From the NCBI GenBank assembly GCA_013214245.1, contig JABSQE010000072.1, positions 1 through 15,213 on the forward strand: DNA of 15,213 nt. The letters run 5' to 3'. This document shows positions 1 to 8,665 of this stretch, piece after piece. A program made the translations under genes and the position numbers. The notes below the pieces were generated by a model. The model saw nothing but the letters and a program-made list of their open reading frames with translations, searched no databases and was not told the origin of the DNA. Source of the stretch: Hyphomicrobiaceae bacterium. Its GTDB lineage: Bacteria > Pseudomonadota > Alphaproteobacteria > Rhizobiales > Hyphomicrobiaceae. Within the stretch, counting starts at the first letter, position 1. Each line of letters opens with the position of its first letter.

Positions 1-1367
1 ACTCTCATGAGAGTAAAGCCCGATTAATCGCTGAACGACTTGTATCAATATTGGAGGTAGAGCCAACCAATCTCACTCAGTATGTTGCCGTAATCTAAGG
101 CAAGCTTTCCGAAGCACGGATACAAAAAGATCTACGCGCTACCGCTTTAAGGTCATTATATGAGATCAAGGTGACAGTATTGGAAAAGCAAACTGCTCTG
201 AAGAATGCTAAAGACACCCTTGAGAGTGCAAATATCAAATTATCTGAAACTCTTAAAAATTTAGGTTTAACGCTATCTTAGGTTACCTTCCCTGAAGATA
301 ACCTCCCCCTGCTGCTTATGGCACATAGGAAATTCGATAAACGCGCCTCTCTTAAAGACCGTATAGATAAGATGGTGAAAACCACATTCGACTTTACAAT
401 TTGAATAACTGCACTAGCCAAACTTTAGTCTGAATTATCGGAAATGCCCGCGCTTAAGCAAGCCACCAAACTTAAAAGCATTGCCGAGTCATACAAATTT
501 AGTACAGAGCGGTATCTTGATATAGAAAAAATCTCAACGAAACAGAAAATGTGATCAGCCAAGCCGAGAATCAGTTGCAAACTATAGAAGAACGCGCTGG
601 CTTGGAAGATAGTTATTCGTCTCAACAGTTTTGCAGCCGTTGTAGCTGCCATTGGCAATGCTGAGATTGCTGCAGGCCTTCGTTTGCAGATCGAAGCTTG
701 TGAAAAAGCACCTATATCTACACTATAGACCGATACATTGGATCAGGCTTTGTCTCTCCTGTTGAATTAGAGCGAAAGCAGACTTCATAAACGTACAAAA
801 ATTCTTACACCAGAGTTGAACTAAGTGTCCAAAAGAGGCGATGCAGAGATTCACAAGCACTGTCTTGAGGAAGTTTCTAGCGACAGCGATAATGCAGATC
901 TCATCCAAGCCACTACCTCCTTCTTGAAGAGATTCGTACTACTGCCGAGATCGGCATCGAGGTAATATCTTAACTGCAAAAGAAACTGCATTTATTAAGC
1001 TTACCGGAAACACTTATGCTGGTCTCTCCACACTTAGAGACGGCAATTTTAAGATGCTGATAGTTCAGCATAAAAGTGATAAACGTAGCATTCGCGCTGA
1101 CAAGGAAACAATATCTAAAGGCACACGATTCCAACTCTACTTCGGACTTCGTCTAACTAGTTACCGACAGATGGCAAAAGCCGACACCGTGCTTCCTTTC
1201 TCATGTGATAATATTTTCGAAACCTTGATGAAAATCGAACAGATTCAGCCTGTCGCCTTATGAATAGGATCGGAGAGGTTGGTCAGGCACTTTATTTCAC
1301 ACACTACGCTCACGCAGCCGAAATCGCTAAACGTGAATGCCCACAGGTCCATATTCATCTGAATTAA
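1..1367 (+). pseudogene. Decayed YhaN-type AAA ATPase (SbcC/SMC-like), 3' part
   Basis: Former coding sequence for the C-terminal part of a long coiled-coil ATPase of the YhaN/SbcC-like class; the 5' part lies left of the window. Reading it needs several frame changes and crosses many stops. Positions 1-282 give a charged helical stretch (for example AKDTLESANIKLSETLKN) broken by a TAA. Around 980-1260 comes the family-like C-terminal lobe: KLTGNTYAGLST, then KGTRFQLYFGLRL, matching the ABC-signature region usually written S-D-G-T-R-D-Q-L-Y-L-A-L-R-L, and then LPFSCDNIFE at the Walker B position, where LPF-x-x-DDI is expected. After a TGA at 1261 the frame shifts, and 1260-1367 gives RIGEVGQALYFTHYAHAAEI, the expected FTHH-like end of the ATPase core, stopping at the natural TAA. 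Substituted signature and Walker B residues plus the stops show it is dead. The family call rests on remembered motifs. Intact relatives are thought to act in DNA metabolism. Confidence 0.75.
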
Positions 1368-2131
1368 TCAACATGTCGAATTTACTGTATAGTATTATCA
1401 ATGATAACTTTCGCAGTCTTTAGTTTGAGAATGTAGAAATCGAGACTGATTATAAGGGTCGTATTTAATACACTAAATATAATCTCATTTTACTTGTTCA
1501 ACTCGTCCACAGCTTACTAAAAGACCGACAAAATCAATCAATATATTTAAAGCAATTTGTATTTTTTACCGTTAGTCTCAAGTTATTCGTGGTCTTCTAA
1601 CTAAACGTTGAACGATACTTATCTAATTCCTAACGATAATCATAAGAATTTATACAAAAATTTCATAGATAACTGTAAATCTATACTCTTACAACTTTAA
1701 CTTGATAACCATTTGTAGAATCGACTTTTGATATCAATCTAAAAATTCTAATAGAAAATTCTGCGCATTTTTTGTAGACGTTCTTATAGAGCTAATTTCC
1801 ACCTCTAGCCTGAGAAAAATCTAAATAAGCTGCATTACAAAATTCGTAAATAGTAATGCATACATTGTTTTTAGATGGGAACACTTAATACTCTTAGTAT
1901 TTAGAAGTTTATAACCGCGTAAAGAACCAAATTTTTATGATTTGTGTTTGTATAATTAGCGTATCGCCAAAATTAGATTAAATATCAATACGAAAGCAGG
2001 ACTTTTTTTTGGGTTCACTGTTACGGAGCTATTTAATAAAAACATAATACCTTTGTAAGCTTTTTGTAAATCTTGTTTGCTGTATGATACAGGTAGTAGT
2101 GAATTAGCTCTTTAAAATCATTGGACAAATT
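1368..2131. other. Gene-free AT-rich spacer upstream of trkH
   Basis: This stretch is very AT-rich, with frequent stops in all frames and no reading frame that resembles a protein. It separates the dead ATPase gene from trkH and must carry the trkH promoter. A TATGAT at about 2083-2088 could be a -10 element, but no good -35 sits at the normal distance, so no promoter is called. No repeat, tRNA or terminator hairpin was recognised. Confidence 0.6.
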
Positions 2132-3577
2132 GTGGTTCAAATTAGACCGATCATAATGACGTTAGGACTTATATTATGCACCATATCTGCTACTATGGTG
2201 TTGCCTGCTATAGTCGACCTTGCTGACGGTCATAATTCTTGGAGTGCCTTTTTTGTTTCGTCTATTATAACATTTTTTGTGGGTGGTTTATTACTACTTT
2301 CTGGTTATAGCGAAGAACCGATGCAACTTGGCATCAAAGAAGGATTTGTTTTAACAACAATAACTTGGGTTTGCGTTGCAGCCTTTGCCGCTATGCCTTT
2401 TGTAGGCATGGGTCTCCCCTACACAGATGCCTTTTTTGAAGCAATGTCTGGATTAACTACAACAGGCTCAACTGTACTTGTCAAACTTGATGATCTTCCA
2501 CATAGCGTACTTTTATGGCGTTCTCTATTGCAAGGGTTAGGCGGTCTTGGCATCGTTGTGACAGCTTTAATCATGCTTCCTTTTCTGCGTGTAGGTGGCA
2601 TGCAATTGTTCCAGACTGAAAGTTCGGAGCGATCCGAGAAGGTATTGCCACGTGCTCTAGCACTTATTACAGCAACAGCTGCAATATACTCGGTTTTAAT
2701 GGTTCTGTGCATTGCAGCTTACATGGCGTTCGGTATGAACCCATTTGATGCAGTTTGTCATGCGTTAACAACAGTATCAACAGCCGGATTTTCGACACAT
2801 GATAAAAGCTTTGGTTTCTTTGCCTCTCCCACTCTAGAATGGATATGCATTTTGTTCATGGTCTTAGGTGCTTTGCCCTTCGTTATATTTATTCAGCTGA
2901 TAAGAGGAGAACCATCAGCTCTATGGAAAGACACACAAGTTCGAGGTTTTACATTTTTTTTGTTAGGTATGTGTGCAGTAGTAACATTTTGGCTTATGAC
3001 AGTACAGAATAAATCTTTCGCGGAAGCTGCCCGATTAGCTGCTTTTAACGTTACGTCTATTATTACTACAACTGGGTTTTCATCTGATGATTATGCAGGA
3101 TGGGGGACGTTCGCTGTAGGCTTATTTTTTATTCTAATGTTTGTCGGAGGATGTTCCGGATCGACATCGGGAGGTATCAAAATTTACAGATTACAAGTAG
3201 CAAAAATGTTATCTAGAAGTCATTTTCTACATTTGATCAGCCCTAATAGAATCATCACTATGACATATAATGGGCGCCGTTTGCCAGCAGATGTTCCATT
3301 TTCGGTTGTTGCGTTTCTTGCAATTTACATGGCCACAGTTGGTTTTTTCACTGTACTGCTAAGTGCATTAGGACTTGACCTTATCACGTCCCTTTCTGCA
3401 GCCGCAAGCGCGCTTGGCAACGTTGGTCCTGGCCTTGGCGATACTATCGGTCCGTCGGGTAATTATTCAAATCTACCGTTCACAGCTAAATGGGTGTTAT
3501 CATTTGCAATGCTGCTTGGTAGACTAGAGTTGTTTACGGTACTCGTTCTCTTAAGACCAGAGTTTTGGCGTAACTAA
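2132..3577 (+). CDS. trkH: Trk-type potassium uptake protein TrkH
   Basis: Inner-membrane potassium-translocating subunit of the Trk system, normally gated by the cytoplasmic NAD-binding protein TrkA, which is not in this window. The 481 residues match the usual length (about 480). All four pore-loop repeats can be read: SGLTTTGSTV (106-115), ALTTVSTAGFSTHD (211-224), SIITTTGFSSDD (309-320) and SALGNVGPGLG (426-436), each with its filter glycine. The conserved GGCSGSTSGGIK intramembrane loop is at 339-350, and the C-terminus RLELFTVLVLLRPEFWRN is typical. The start is GTG; the N-terminus that follows (VQIRPIIMTLGLIL) fits the TrkH family, while the ribosome binding site is weak. Upstream is an AT-rich spacer, and 25 bases downstream lies the convergent rppH. 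It appears fully functional, with no missing motif. TrkG or KtrB is less likely given the Trk-like termini. Confidence 0.95.
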   Translation: MVQIRPIIMTLGLILCTISATMVLPAIVDLADGHNSWSAFFVSSIITFFVGGLLLLSGYSEEPMQLGIKEGFVLTTITWVCVAAFAAMPFVGMGLPYTDAFFEAMSGLTTTGSTVLVKLDDLPHSVLLWRSLLQGLGGLGIVVTALIMLPFLRVGGMQLFQTESSERSEKVLPRALALITATAAIYSVLMVLCIAAYMAFGMNPFDAVCHALTTVSTAGFSTHDKSFGFFASPTLEWICILFMVLGALPFVIFIQLIRGEPSALWKDTQVRGFTFFLLGMCAVVTFWLMTVQNKSFAEAARLAAFNVTSIITTTGFSSDDYAGWGTFAVGLFFILMFVGGCSGSTSGGIKIYRLQVAKMLSRSHFLHLISPNRIITMTYNGRRLPADVPFSVVAFLAIYMATVGFFTVLLSALGLDLITSLSAAASALGNVGPGLGDTIGPSGNYSNLPFTAKWVLSFAMLLGRLELFTVLVLLRPEFWRN

Positions 3578-3602
3578 CATGTTAGAAATTAACTTATGTA
3601 GA

Positions 3603-4121
3603 TTACAATGCCATTGAATAATGTCTAAATTGTTTCACAACTTCTATGTATACATCGCGTTTAAAAGTTACTACTTTACTCGATATTTCATCAATAGCAA
3701 CCCATTTCCATAAGACAAATTCACGTTGATACTCCAATCCTTGTGATGGATTGACATCAATTTCACTTTCATCACCAGTAAATCGAACAGCAAACCAAAT
3801 TTGCTTCTGACCTATATATCTCCCATTCCAAACTTCACTTCTGATCTGCGTCGGGAAATCATAAAAAAGCCAATCTGCTGTTCGTCCTAGAACTTCAACC
3901 GATTTAATCCCAGTTTCCTCAAAAAGTTCACGCAGAGCAGCTGCTTCTACATCTTCATTAAGAAATATTCCGCCCTGTGGCATCTGCCACCAGTTGTCGA
4001 AACCTTTAACACTGCGCGATGTATCAGCCCTCAAACCCGTCCATACCTGACCTTGATAATTAATTACCATGATTCCAACACATGGACGGTATGCCTCTAA
4101 AAAGCCTTCTGTTTTTGACAC
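3603..4121 (-). CDS. rppH: RNA pyrophosphohydrolase RppH (Nudix hydrolase)
   Basis: Removes pyrophosphate from the 5' triphosphate end of RNA, which can trigger decay by RNase E in the cytoplasm. The older name is NudH/IalA, a diadenosine polyphosphate hydrolase. It has 172 residues, close to the family's 160-175. The complete Nudix box runs from G50 to I72, with E56, R64-E65 and E68-E69 in place, directly preceded by the RppH hallmark WWQMPQGG (44-51). The early YRPCVGIMVIN (11-21) and the late WKWV segment also fit RppH. The start is a GTG; its messenger carries a good GAGG ribosome binding site seven bases upstream, which decides this start over alternatives. It converges with trkH across 25 bases with no obvious terminator between them. 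Its upstream flank is a long gene-free region, so it is transcribed alone. Confidence 0.94.
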   Translation of the reverse strand: MSKTEGFLEAYRPCVGIMVINYQGQVWTGLRADTSRSVKGFDNWWQMPQGGIFLNEDVEAAALRELFEETGIKSVEVLGRTADWLFYDFPTQIRSEVWNGRYIGQKQIWFAVRFTGDESEIDVNPSQGLEYQREFVLWKWVAIDEISSKVVTFKRDVYIEVVKQFRHYSMAL

Positions 4122-4724
4122 TTTATGGACCTCATTCGGTATTTGTAACTAGCTATCTAATGACTATCACTAACGAAGACGTATCAGGAGAGCGATAAGT
4201 AAAAATAGCATTCCACCATGTTGACTTTAAATGATGACATAAATTGTTAGTATAATGTATGTATTGATGAAGATCTAAAACGAACTGCCAAACTTTATAT
4301 TATAAAGGCTGAAAAATACACAGAATTTAAAGTATTTCAGAATAAATAAACTTTTTTTAAGAATTTCTCTAACTTCGATCTTCAGATGTTATTATGATTG
4401 GATAGAATTTTTTACTTAACAATGTCTTTCCCGTCTTACGCAGACCTCCTCCCATAACTCTTACCAGTGATCTGCTGCAGATAGCTTTATGAAGTACAAC
4501 CGCGATCTTTTTAAGATTATGAGCCAAAATTTTAATGATTCAAAACGAATCATGCGAATTCAGAAAAACCACTAAAACGCACTGTTAAATTTGTATAATA
4601 TTTCATCTCAACCTAAAACCTTTTCACAGCCATTCTCAGGAATTCTTTGAAAATTTGGTGGAAGGTTTGAACCTTAGGGATCTAAGGCAAGGATCGCTCA
4701 AACACCATATCAAGTTTTTAAGAT
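4122..4724. other. Gene-free spacer between rppH and a pseudogene
   Basis: About 600 bases with stops in every frame and no recognisable protein or RNA gene. The left end must hold the rppH promoter, read on the minus strand, but I see no convincing -35/-10 pair. The right end (about 4620-4724) gains GC content and coding-like character as it approaches the remnant that follows. Confidence 0.5.
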
Positions 4725-5627
4725 GTGCATTTCATAGCAGTCAGTCAAACAGCTGGAGCTTTGATTATAGGCCTATTCAGTCCGATATAGCAAACTCAAG
4801 TATTTCATGTGCCAGTCAATCCAACTGGTGTCATGAGTTTCATCGCCAAGTACCGCGTCAATGGCTAACAACAAATGATAACGATCGGGTGAACACACTC
4901 CCTGAAAACAGAAGCGGCCCGACGTCAGACGGGAGAGCTAAAGGACACTGCAGCAATCGGCATCAATGAAACAGTTCTTGAGACAGGCAACAGACGTGCT
5001 ACATCAATTTCTGATCTCCAGGCGCTCGTAGGGCAATGCAAATTCATTCGAATTCTGCGAGTTGCTTCACATACAACAACAAAAGGCAGATCACTTGAAC
5101 GGAAGAAACTGTAAAGAGCAATATCTCGCGCGAGACTTTCACAGTGCTCAACTTAATTAACGCAATATTACCACCACTTAAAACTAGCAGTCTGCTATCT
5201 AAATGGGTTCGAGCCAGTTTAGCGAGGAAGCTGCTTTATGACATTATATCAAAAACTGATGCGCATAAGCATAATGGTTAAACCGATATTTAAAACCTAA
5301 AAAGCTGTTTAAGTTCACAACAACTTATCAAAAAAGATCATAAAACGCTTGGTAAAAACTCTTTTGAGACTCTTAGAGTTTTGACTCTAATTCAAAATCT
5401 TGTCAGCGGGTCTCCGTATAGATTAATTGTGCATGCGGAAGCAGAACTAATGTATTATGGTGAAGAAGTATTTCGCGAAATTAATTACCTTAAGGGTGCT
5501 TGGCGACTAGAAAAAAGAAGATAACAGTTTCAAAATTTTATTTGAGTTGGCTACCGAAGGAGCAGAGATTGTTGAAGAGTGAACCTACAAAAAAACTGAA
5601 AAAACATTCTCAGCATATCACATGTAA
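4725..5627 (+). pseudogene. Multi-frame remnant of an unidentified membrane-anchored protein gene
   Basis: Joining frames gives one continuous protein-like reading interrupted by stops and two frame changes. Frame A, possibly starting at a GTG at 4725, opens with a hydrophobic segment (AGALIIGLFSPI) and continues to about 5111 with MSFIAKYR, a charged helical stretch (ELKDTAAIGINETVLETG) and SISDLQALVGQCKFIRILRV. At about 5108 the reading moves to another frame (SRETFTVLNLINAILPPLKT, then SKWVRASLARKLLYDIISK) and runs to 5524 through NLVSGSPYRLIVHAEAEL and FREINYLKGAWRLEKR. It then returns to the first frame (SFKILFELATEGAEIVEE) and ends at a TAA at 5625-5627. Stops lie at several points, for example 5279 and 5522. 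I do not recognise the family. The visible design is one N-terminal membrane segment, a helical or coiled-coil middle and a mixed C-terminal domain. A longer open frame on the same strand (4655-4969) is low-complexity by comparison and is judged a by-product. Confidence 0.5.
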
Positions 5628-5968
5628 TAGCAGCTTGTAATTACCTCGCACTATCACCCGATAGAAATCAGCCACGTGTCACTTTTTAAATGGCCAGAGC
5701 AAACGTTCACATTCGCTTCAAATTAAAATCTACGATGATTATAACTTTTAGACATTAACCGAAGTCTCTTTACAAAGTGAAACTGAAGAGATAACGACAA
5801 TATCTCTGTGCAGGTATTCCGGCTAGCGAGCCCAACGCAAATAAGTCTAGTACACTTATTGCGCACGCTTTCTCTAAACCGATTGAACTGCCGTTATAAA
5901 AAGCCTAGCGCTTAACCAATTGGGACTAAGATCTAATAATTTGAGACCAGGCTCGTGCCGTAATTTGA
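5628..5968. other. Spacer with no recognisable gene
   Basis: No sustained coding frame can be followed here. Short readable pieces exist on the plus strand (for example YLALSPDRNQPRV near 5642), suggesting old coding sequence, but they cannot be joined with confidence. A tRNA-like D-loop string on the minus strand near 5910-5925 does not fold into a tRNA. Confidence 0.4.
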
Positions 5969-6217
5969 TTGTGCAGAATTACGGGGATCTACTTCGAGCA
6001 TCGGCCCATTTCGACCAAAAATTGTGAGGACGAAAATGGTTATGTGGAAGCAGCATTAATCCTCGAACCATCAAATTGATCAATGCAGTCAAGGATTAAG
6101 GCTTTTCCCAAACACCTGAGCGAAATGATCCGTGTTTCGCAGCAATCCCAAGCCAACAAAGCCAAAATACAACAGACTTTTAGACTTTATAATGAAGCCT
6201 ATTGTTTATCTGTTTGA
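5969..6217 (+). pseudogene. Short unidentified coding remnant
   Basis: A single plus-strand frame reads as protein-like sequence for about 83 codons with only one internal stop (TGA at 6077-6079). Visible pieces are EHRPISTKNCEDENGYVEAA, LILEPSN, then after the stop SRIKAFPKHLSEMIRVSQQS and KIQQTFRLYNEAY, ending at TGA 6215-6217. The second half is a charged amphipathic helix-like stretch. The family is not recognised. It may be a fragment of the same lost gene as 4725-5627 or of a neighbour. It has no start codon with a ribosome binding site, so it is called a remnant. Confidence 0.3.
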
Positions 6218-6423
6218 TTATTGTTCAGTTAGTGAAGGGAAGACAATGGTAGAATAATATTTCTTACCACCCTGATTTCGCGCAGAGTTCTGTTTGATGC
6301 CCCACCATCACTTATAAAAGATTAAAAACTCTGAACACTTGATCGATTTAGACCGATCCGAACCTCGAAGTAATTATCAGGCACTTTACATTCCTTCATT
6401 TCGGATTGATCTAACTAATTTGA

Positions 6424-6441
6424 TGATCTCTAAGGAGATCA
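6424..6441 (+). other. Perfect 7-bp hairpin containing a Shine-Dalgarno sequence
   Basis: TGATCTC and GAGATCA pair perfectly around a TAAG loop. The right side of the loop and stem contains AAGGAG, an ideal ribosome binding site placed just before a GTG at 6443. No T-run follows, so it is not an intrinsic terminator. In RNA the stem could hide the ribosome binding site. Because the downstream gene is broken, this may be only a fossil of its translation start, and chance is possible. Confidence 0.35.
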
Positions 6442-6442
6442 C

Positions 6443-7242
6443 GTGCGTAAGTTGAATGTACAAATCAACGTCCTTTTAAGTCTTTCCCTGTTTTGTATAT
6501 TTAAATAATTGGGACTGTAAAGTTATCCGAAACTACTAGGTGGAGCAAGGCATCTCCCAATTGGTTATTTTAGTCGTAATCAGACTATCCACCAGCGGGA
6601 TTATCTCCTCGCGAGTTGTTCGTTTGAACAGGCATCTCATTTACTATAACGAGTTCACCTTACCCTTACTTTAGCTCTCAATTTCGAATGTTTTTAAATT
6701 AAAATACGGATGTATCATCATGGATCGACCCCATTGCGAAAAGGTGACACTAGTTGAAAGACTTCTCCCTTAAGCTCAACCAAACTCGAAGCGACGAACC
6801 GTTCAGCTAGAAAATCTTGCGCTTCAGACTTCGACAAAAGCGTGTTGACAAAGCACCAACCTTGGCAGAAATAATTCGATACCAACAAAATATTTCTTTG
6901 GGTCCGTTTGCACTAAGACCTGCCAGGCTGAAGCATATAACAACGTCGAAGTAGATCGTTACAGGTTCCGATAATACGACGTAATTAGTCGAACGGAGCG
7001 AAAGAGGTGTGCATTGCCCCAATTAACGGATGTGTTTAGTCCCCGGCTCGTAAGGTTTTATGCGGTTGCCATCGTCATCTAGCCATATTCTACGCGTCTC
7101 TCTAAGCCAACTCGAAAGTATCTACACGCAAACAGCTTCCAAGGAGGCAAAGGATCGTCTAGCACATGTACTATTGCAGGAACTTCATAAGTCTAAAGGT
7201 TTGACAATGAGTCCCCATCTAGCAACTCAGTTTTACGGTTGA
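6443..7242 (+). pseudogene. Possible decayed gene with surviving start and signal-like N-terminus
   Basis: AAGGAG followed by a GTG opens a 21-codon frame (MRKLNVQINVLLSLSLFCIF with GTG read as Met) ending at TAA 6506-6508. The peptide has the basic-then-hydrophobic shape of a signal peptide. The same frame resumes after two stops with GGARHLPIGYFSRNQ and DYLLASCSFEQASHLL, to about 6645. Further on another frame gives RVDKAPTLAEIIRYQQNISL (6841-6900) and finally QLESIYTQTASKEAKDRLAH plus a short tail, ending at TGA 7240-7242. Many stops lie between. I read this as one exported-protein gene in advanced decay, but the joins are uncertain and the family is unknown. It could equally be two unrelated fragments. 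Confidence 0.3.
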
Positions 7243-7459
7243 TCCCAAAACTCGTTCAGTTAGCAACCAACTCTACCCTGCATTATTATTAGAGTGAGCT
7301 ATGTTGGAATTATGGAAGAGGCCCAAAGGAAAATCATAGCCCTCAACATCTACGCTATACTAACCATCAAATTTTCAGATTGGACTACACTCAATGCTTG
7401 TCTTCCTAACATTTCCAGGCAACCCATCAGTGCTAAAGCTACTAACACTATCATCTTAT

Positions 7460-7501
7460 CCTATGACACATCCTTTGCATGTCGAGTAGAGGTGTCATAG
7501 G
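7460..7501. repeat. Perfect 10-bp inverted repeat
   Basis: CCTATGACAC (7460-7469) and GTGTCATAGG (7492-7501) are perfect inverted copies separated by 22 bases. No T-run follows on either side, so this is not an obvious terminator. A repeat this size is roughly what chance could give once in a window this long, so function is not claimed. Confidence 0.4.
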
Positions 7502-8148
7502 GAACGCTGTTACTTAGGTATGCTCAATCTGAGATGCTTGTCCTCAGCTCATCTCCTCTTAGTTCGTAAGTTTAACAGAGGTATATACCGCAGTATCGTC
7601 AACCTATTAACAATAATCGTGAAGTAACAACCAAATTATGTTCAAACTAAAGATTGCATTAATATATAAAACAATAAAAGCTAATATGCAGTAAATAGCT
7701 TTTGTGCTGCAATGCATCTCGACTACAGCAAATTCTAATATAGCGCATACATCAATAATATTATACGTGTAGAATAACAACGTTTAACTTCGAGAGTTTA
7801 ATACACTATCAACCGTATTATAAAAACGGATATGAGATCAACATGCCACACAGCCAGTTACGCGTAAGTCATCTCCCTCAACTTTTCTTAACCAAAAACA
7901 AAAATAAAGTTACAGTTCGCAATCAAACAAAATACAACTCTTCAGCAACAAATTATCGCAGCCCTATGACTTTCTACCTCCTCACAGCTAGACCCGCCTA
8001 ATATTATGAGCACATTTGACATAGCTTGCTTGTATAATTCTTAGGCAATGTGCACACTTAGACAACCGTTTCAAGCTCGCCTTACTACAGATTGGTAGAA
8101 AAGAACTCTATTTAAGTGGTGTGTTAACTATCATTTAAAGTTTTAATA
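7502..8148. other. Gene-free AT-rich spacer
   Basis: Stops occur in all frames and AT content rises strongly after about 7600. No gene, RNA or repeat was recognised. It lies downstream of the small secreted protein gene on the minus strand, but no terminator hairpin with a T-run is visible next to that gene's stop. Confidence 0.5.
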
Positions 8149-8424
8149 CTAAATCTTGCACTTCTGCAATTCTAACCTTCGGTATTTCAACTGCGCTCGC
8201 CATTGAGTTGGATCAACACTTGCACACCAGTTGACATGATCTTTTAAATCCCTACCCCAAGCTTTCCCTCTAAATCCGCAATTATACTTTTTCGAATCTA
8301 TCGCTTGCTTCAATGCTAACTTCCCGTACATATCACAATTATGTGTTACGGATGCAAATGCTACTTCCACAATCAAAGCAGCCAATAAAACTGTTGACAT
8401 AATCCTAGAGGCAACGCGAGACAT
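8149..8424 (-). CDS. Small secreted four-cysteine protein, alphaproteobacterial conserved hypothetical
   Basis: 91 residues. Residues 1-24 form a signal peptide: two arginines, a hydrophobic core (STVLLAALIVEVAFA) and an AFA cleavage site. The mature part, about 67 residues, has four cysteines at 30, 49, 67 and 89, an even number suited to two disulfides in the periplasm. The pattern C-x-x-Y early, then NCGFRGKAWGRDLKDHVNWC, then a helical arginine- and glutamate-rich tail ending in C resembles a small exported protein family I recall from alphaproteobacteria (GCG-F-x-G then H-x-x-WC). Its function is unknown. The ATG start has only a weak ribosome binding site; a second Met at residue 9, preceded by AGG four bases upstream, would still leave a usable signal peptide. 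It is divergent from recQ across 241 bases. That it stays open in a genome that is losing genes suggests selection. Confidence 0.72.
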   Translation of the reverse strand: MSRVASRIMSTVLLAALIVEVAFASVTHNCDMYGKLALKQAIDSKKYNCGFRGKAWGRDLKDHVNWCASVDPTQWRAQLKYRRLELQKCKI

Positions 8425-8665
8425 TTCTAAGCTTCACTTTCTAAGTTAGATTTCCGTGGTTTTAATTTTTTTAAAATTGTTATCCCCATCTGTCCTCAAT
8501 CAATCGGCTGAATTAATAGATGAATCAATATAATATAATTTAGAAGTTTTACATAAAAACCTGCGTAACAGTCAGAATTAAGTGTTCAGCTCACTAAAAG
8601 CTATCAAGTGATGATACTTCCCAAGACTTAGTTGTTATCCCTTCTATTTTTAGAGACAACCCTGT

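Noticed and set aside
425..908. Minus-strand open frames at 425-658 and 723-908
   Set aside because: They lie antisense to the decayed ATPase gene, have no ribosome binding site and resemble no protein.
2419..2712. 97-codon minus-strand frame inside trkH, and similar frames inside recQ (8967-9191), rluD (12107-12334), the glycosyltransferase (14059-14268) and mtnA (14725-14955)
   Set aside because: All overlap strongly supported genes in another frame or strand and have no independent evidence.
4655..4969. 104-codon open frame on the plus strand
   Set aside because: Rich in Ser, Asn, Arg and His without motifs or a ribosome binding site. The adjacent frame gives the coherent protein-like reading of the pseudogene, so this frame is a by-product.
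5203..5222. GGTTCGAGCC resembling a tRNA T-loop
   Set aside because: The flanking bases do not make a five-base T stem, and the segment lies inside readable pseudogene coding sequence.
5885..5965. tRNA-like string on the minus strand (CCAATTGGTTAAGCGC followed by GCAGTTCAATC)
   Set aside because: The D-loop and T-loop resemblance is real, but the D, anticodon, T and acceptor stems do not pair in the required way. At best it is a decayed tRNA; chance is as likely.
6807..7022. 71-codon minus-strand open frame
   Set aside because: The opposite strand reads better as a coding remnant, and no start signal or known motif supports this frame.
7294..7500. 68-codon plus-strand open frame
   Set aside because: No ribosome binding site, no recognised motif and atypical composition. 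The opposite strand looks at least as coding-like.
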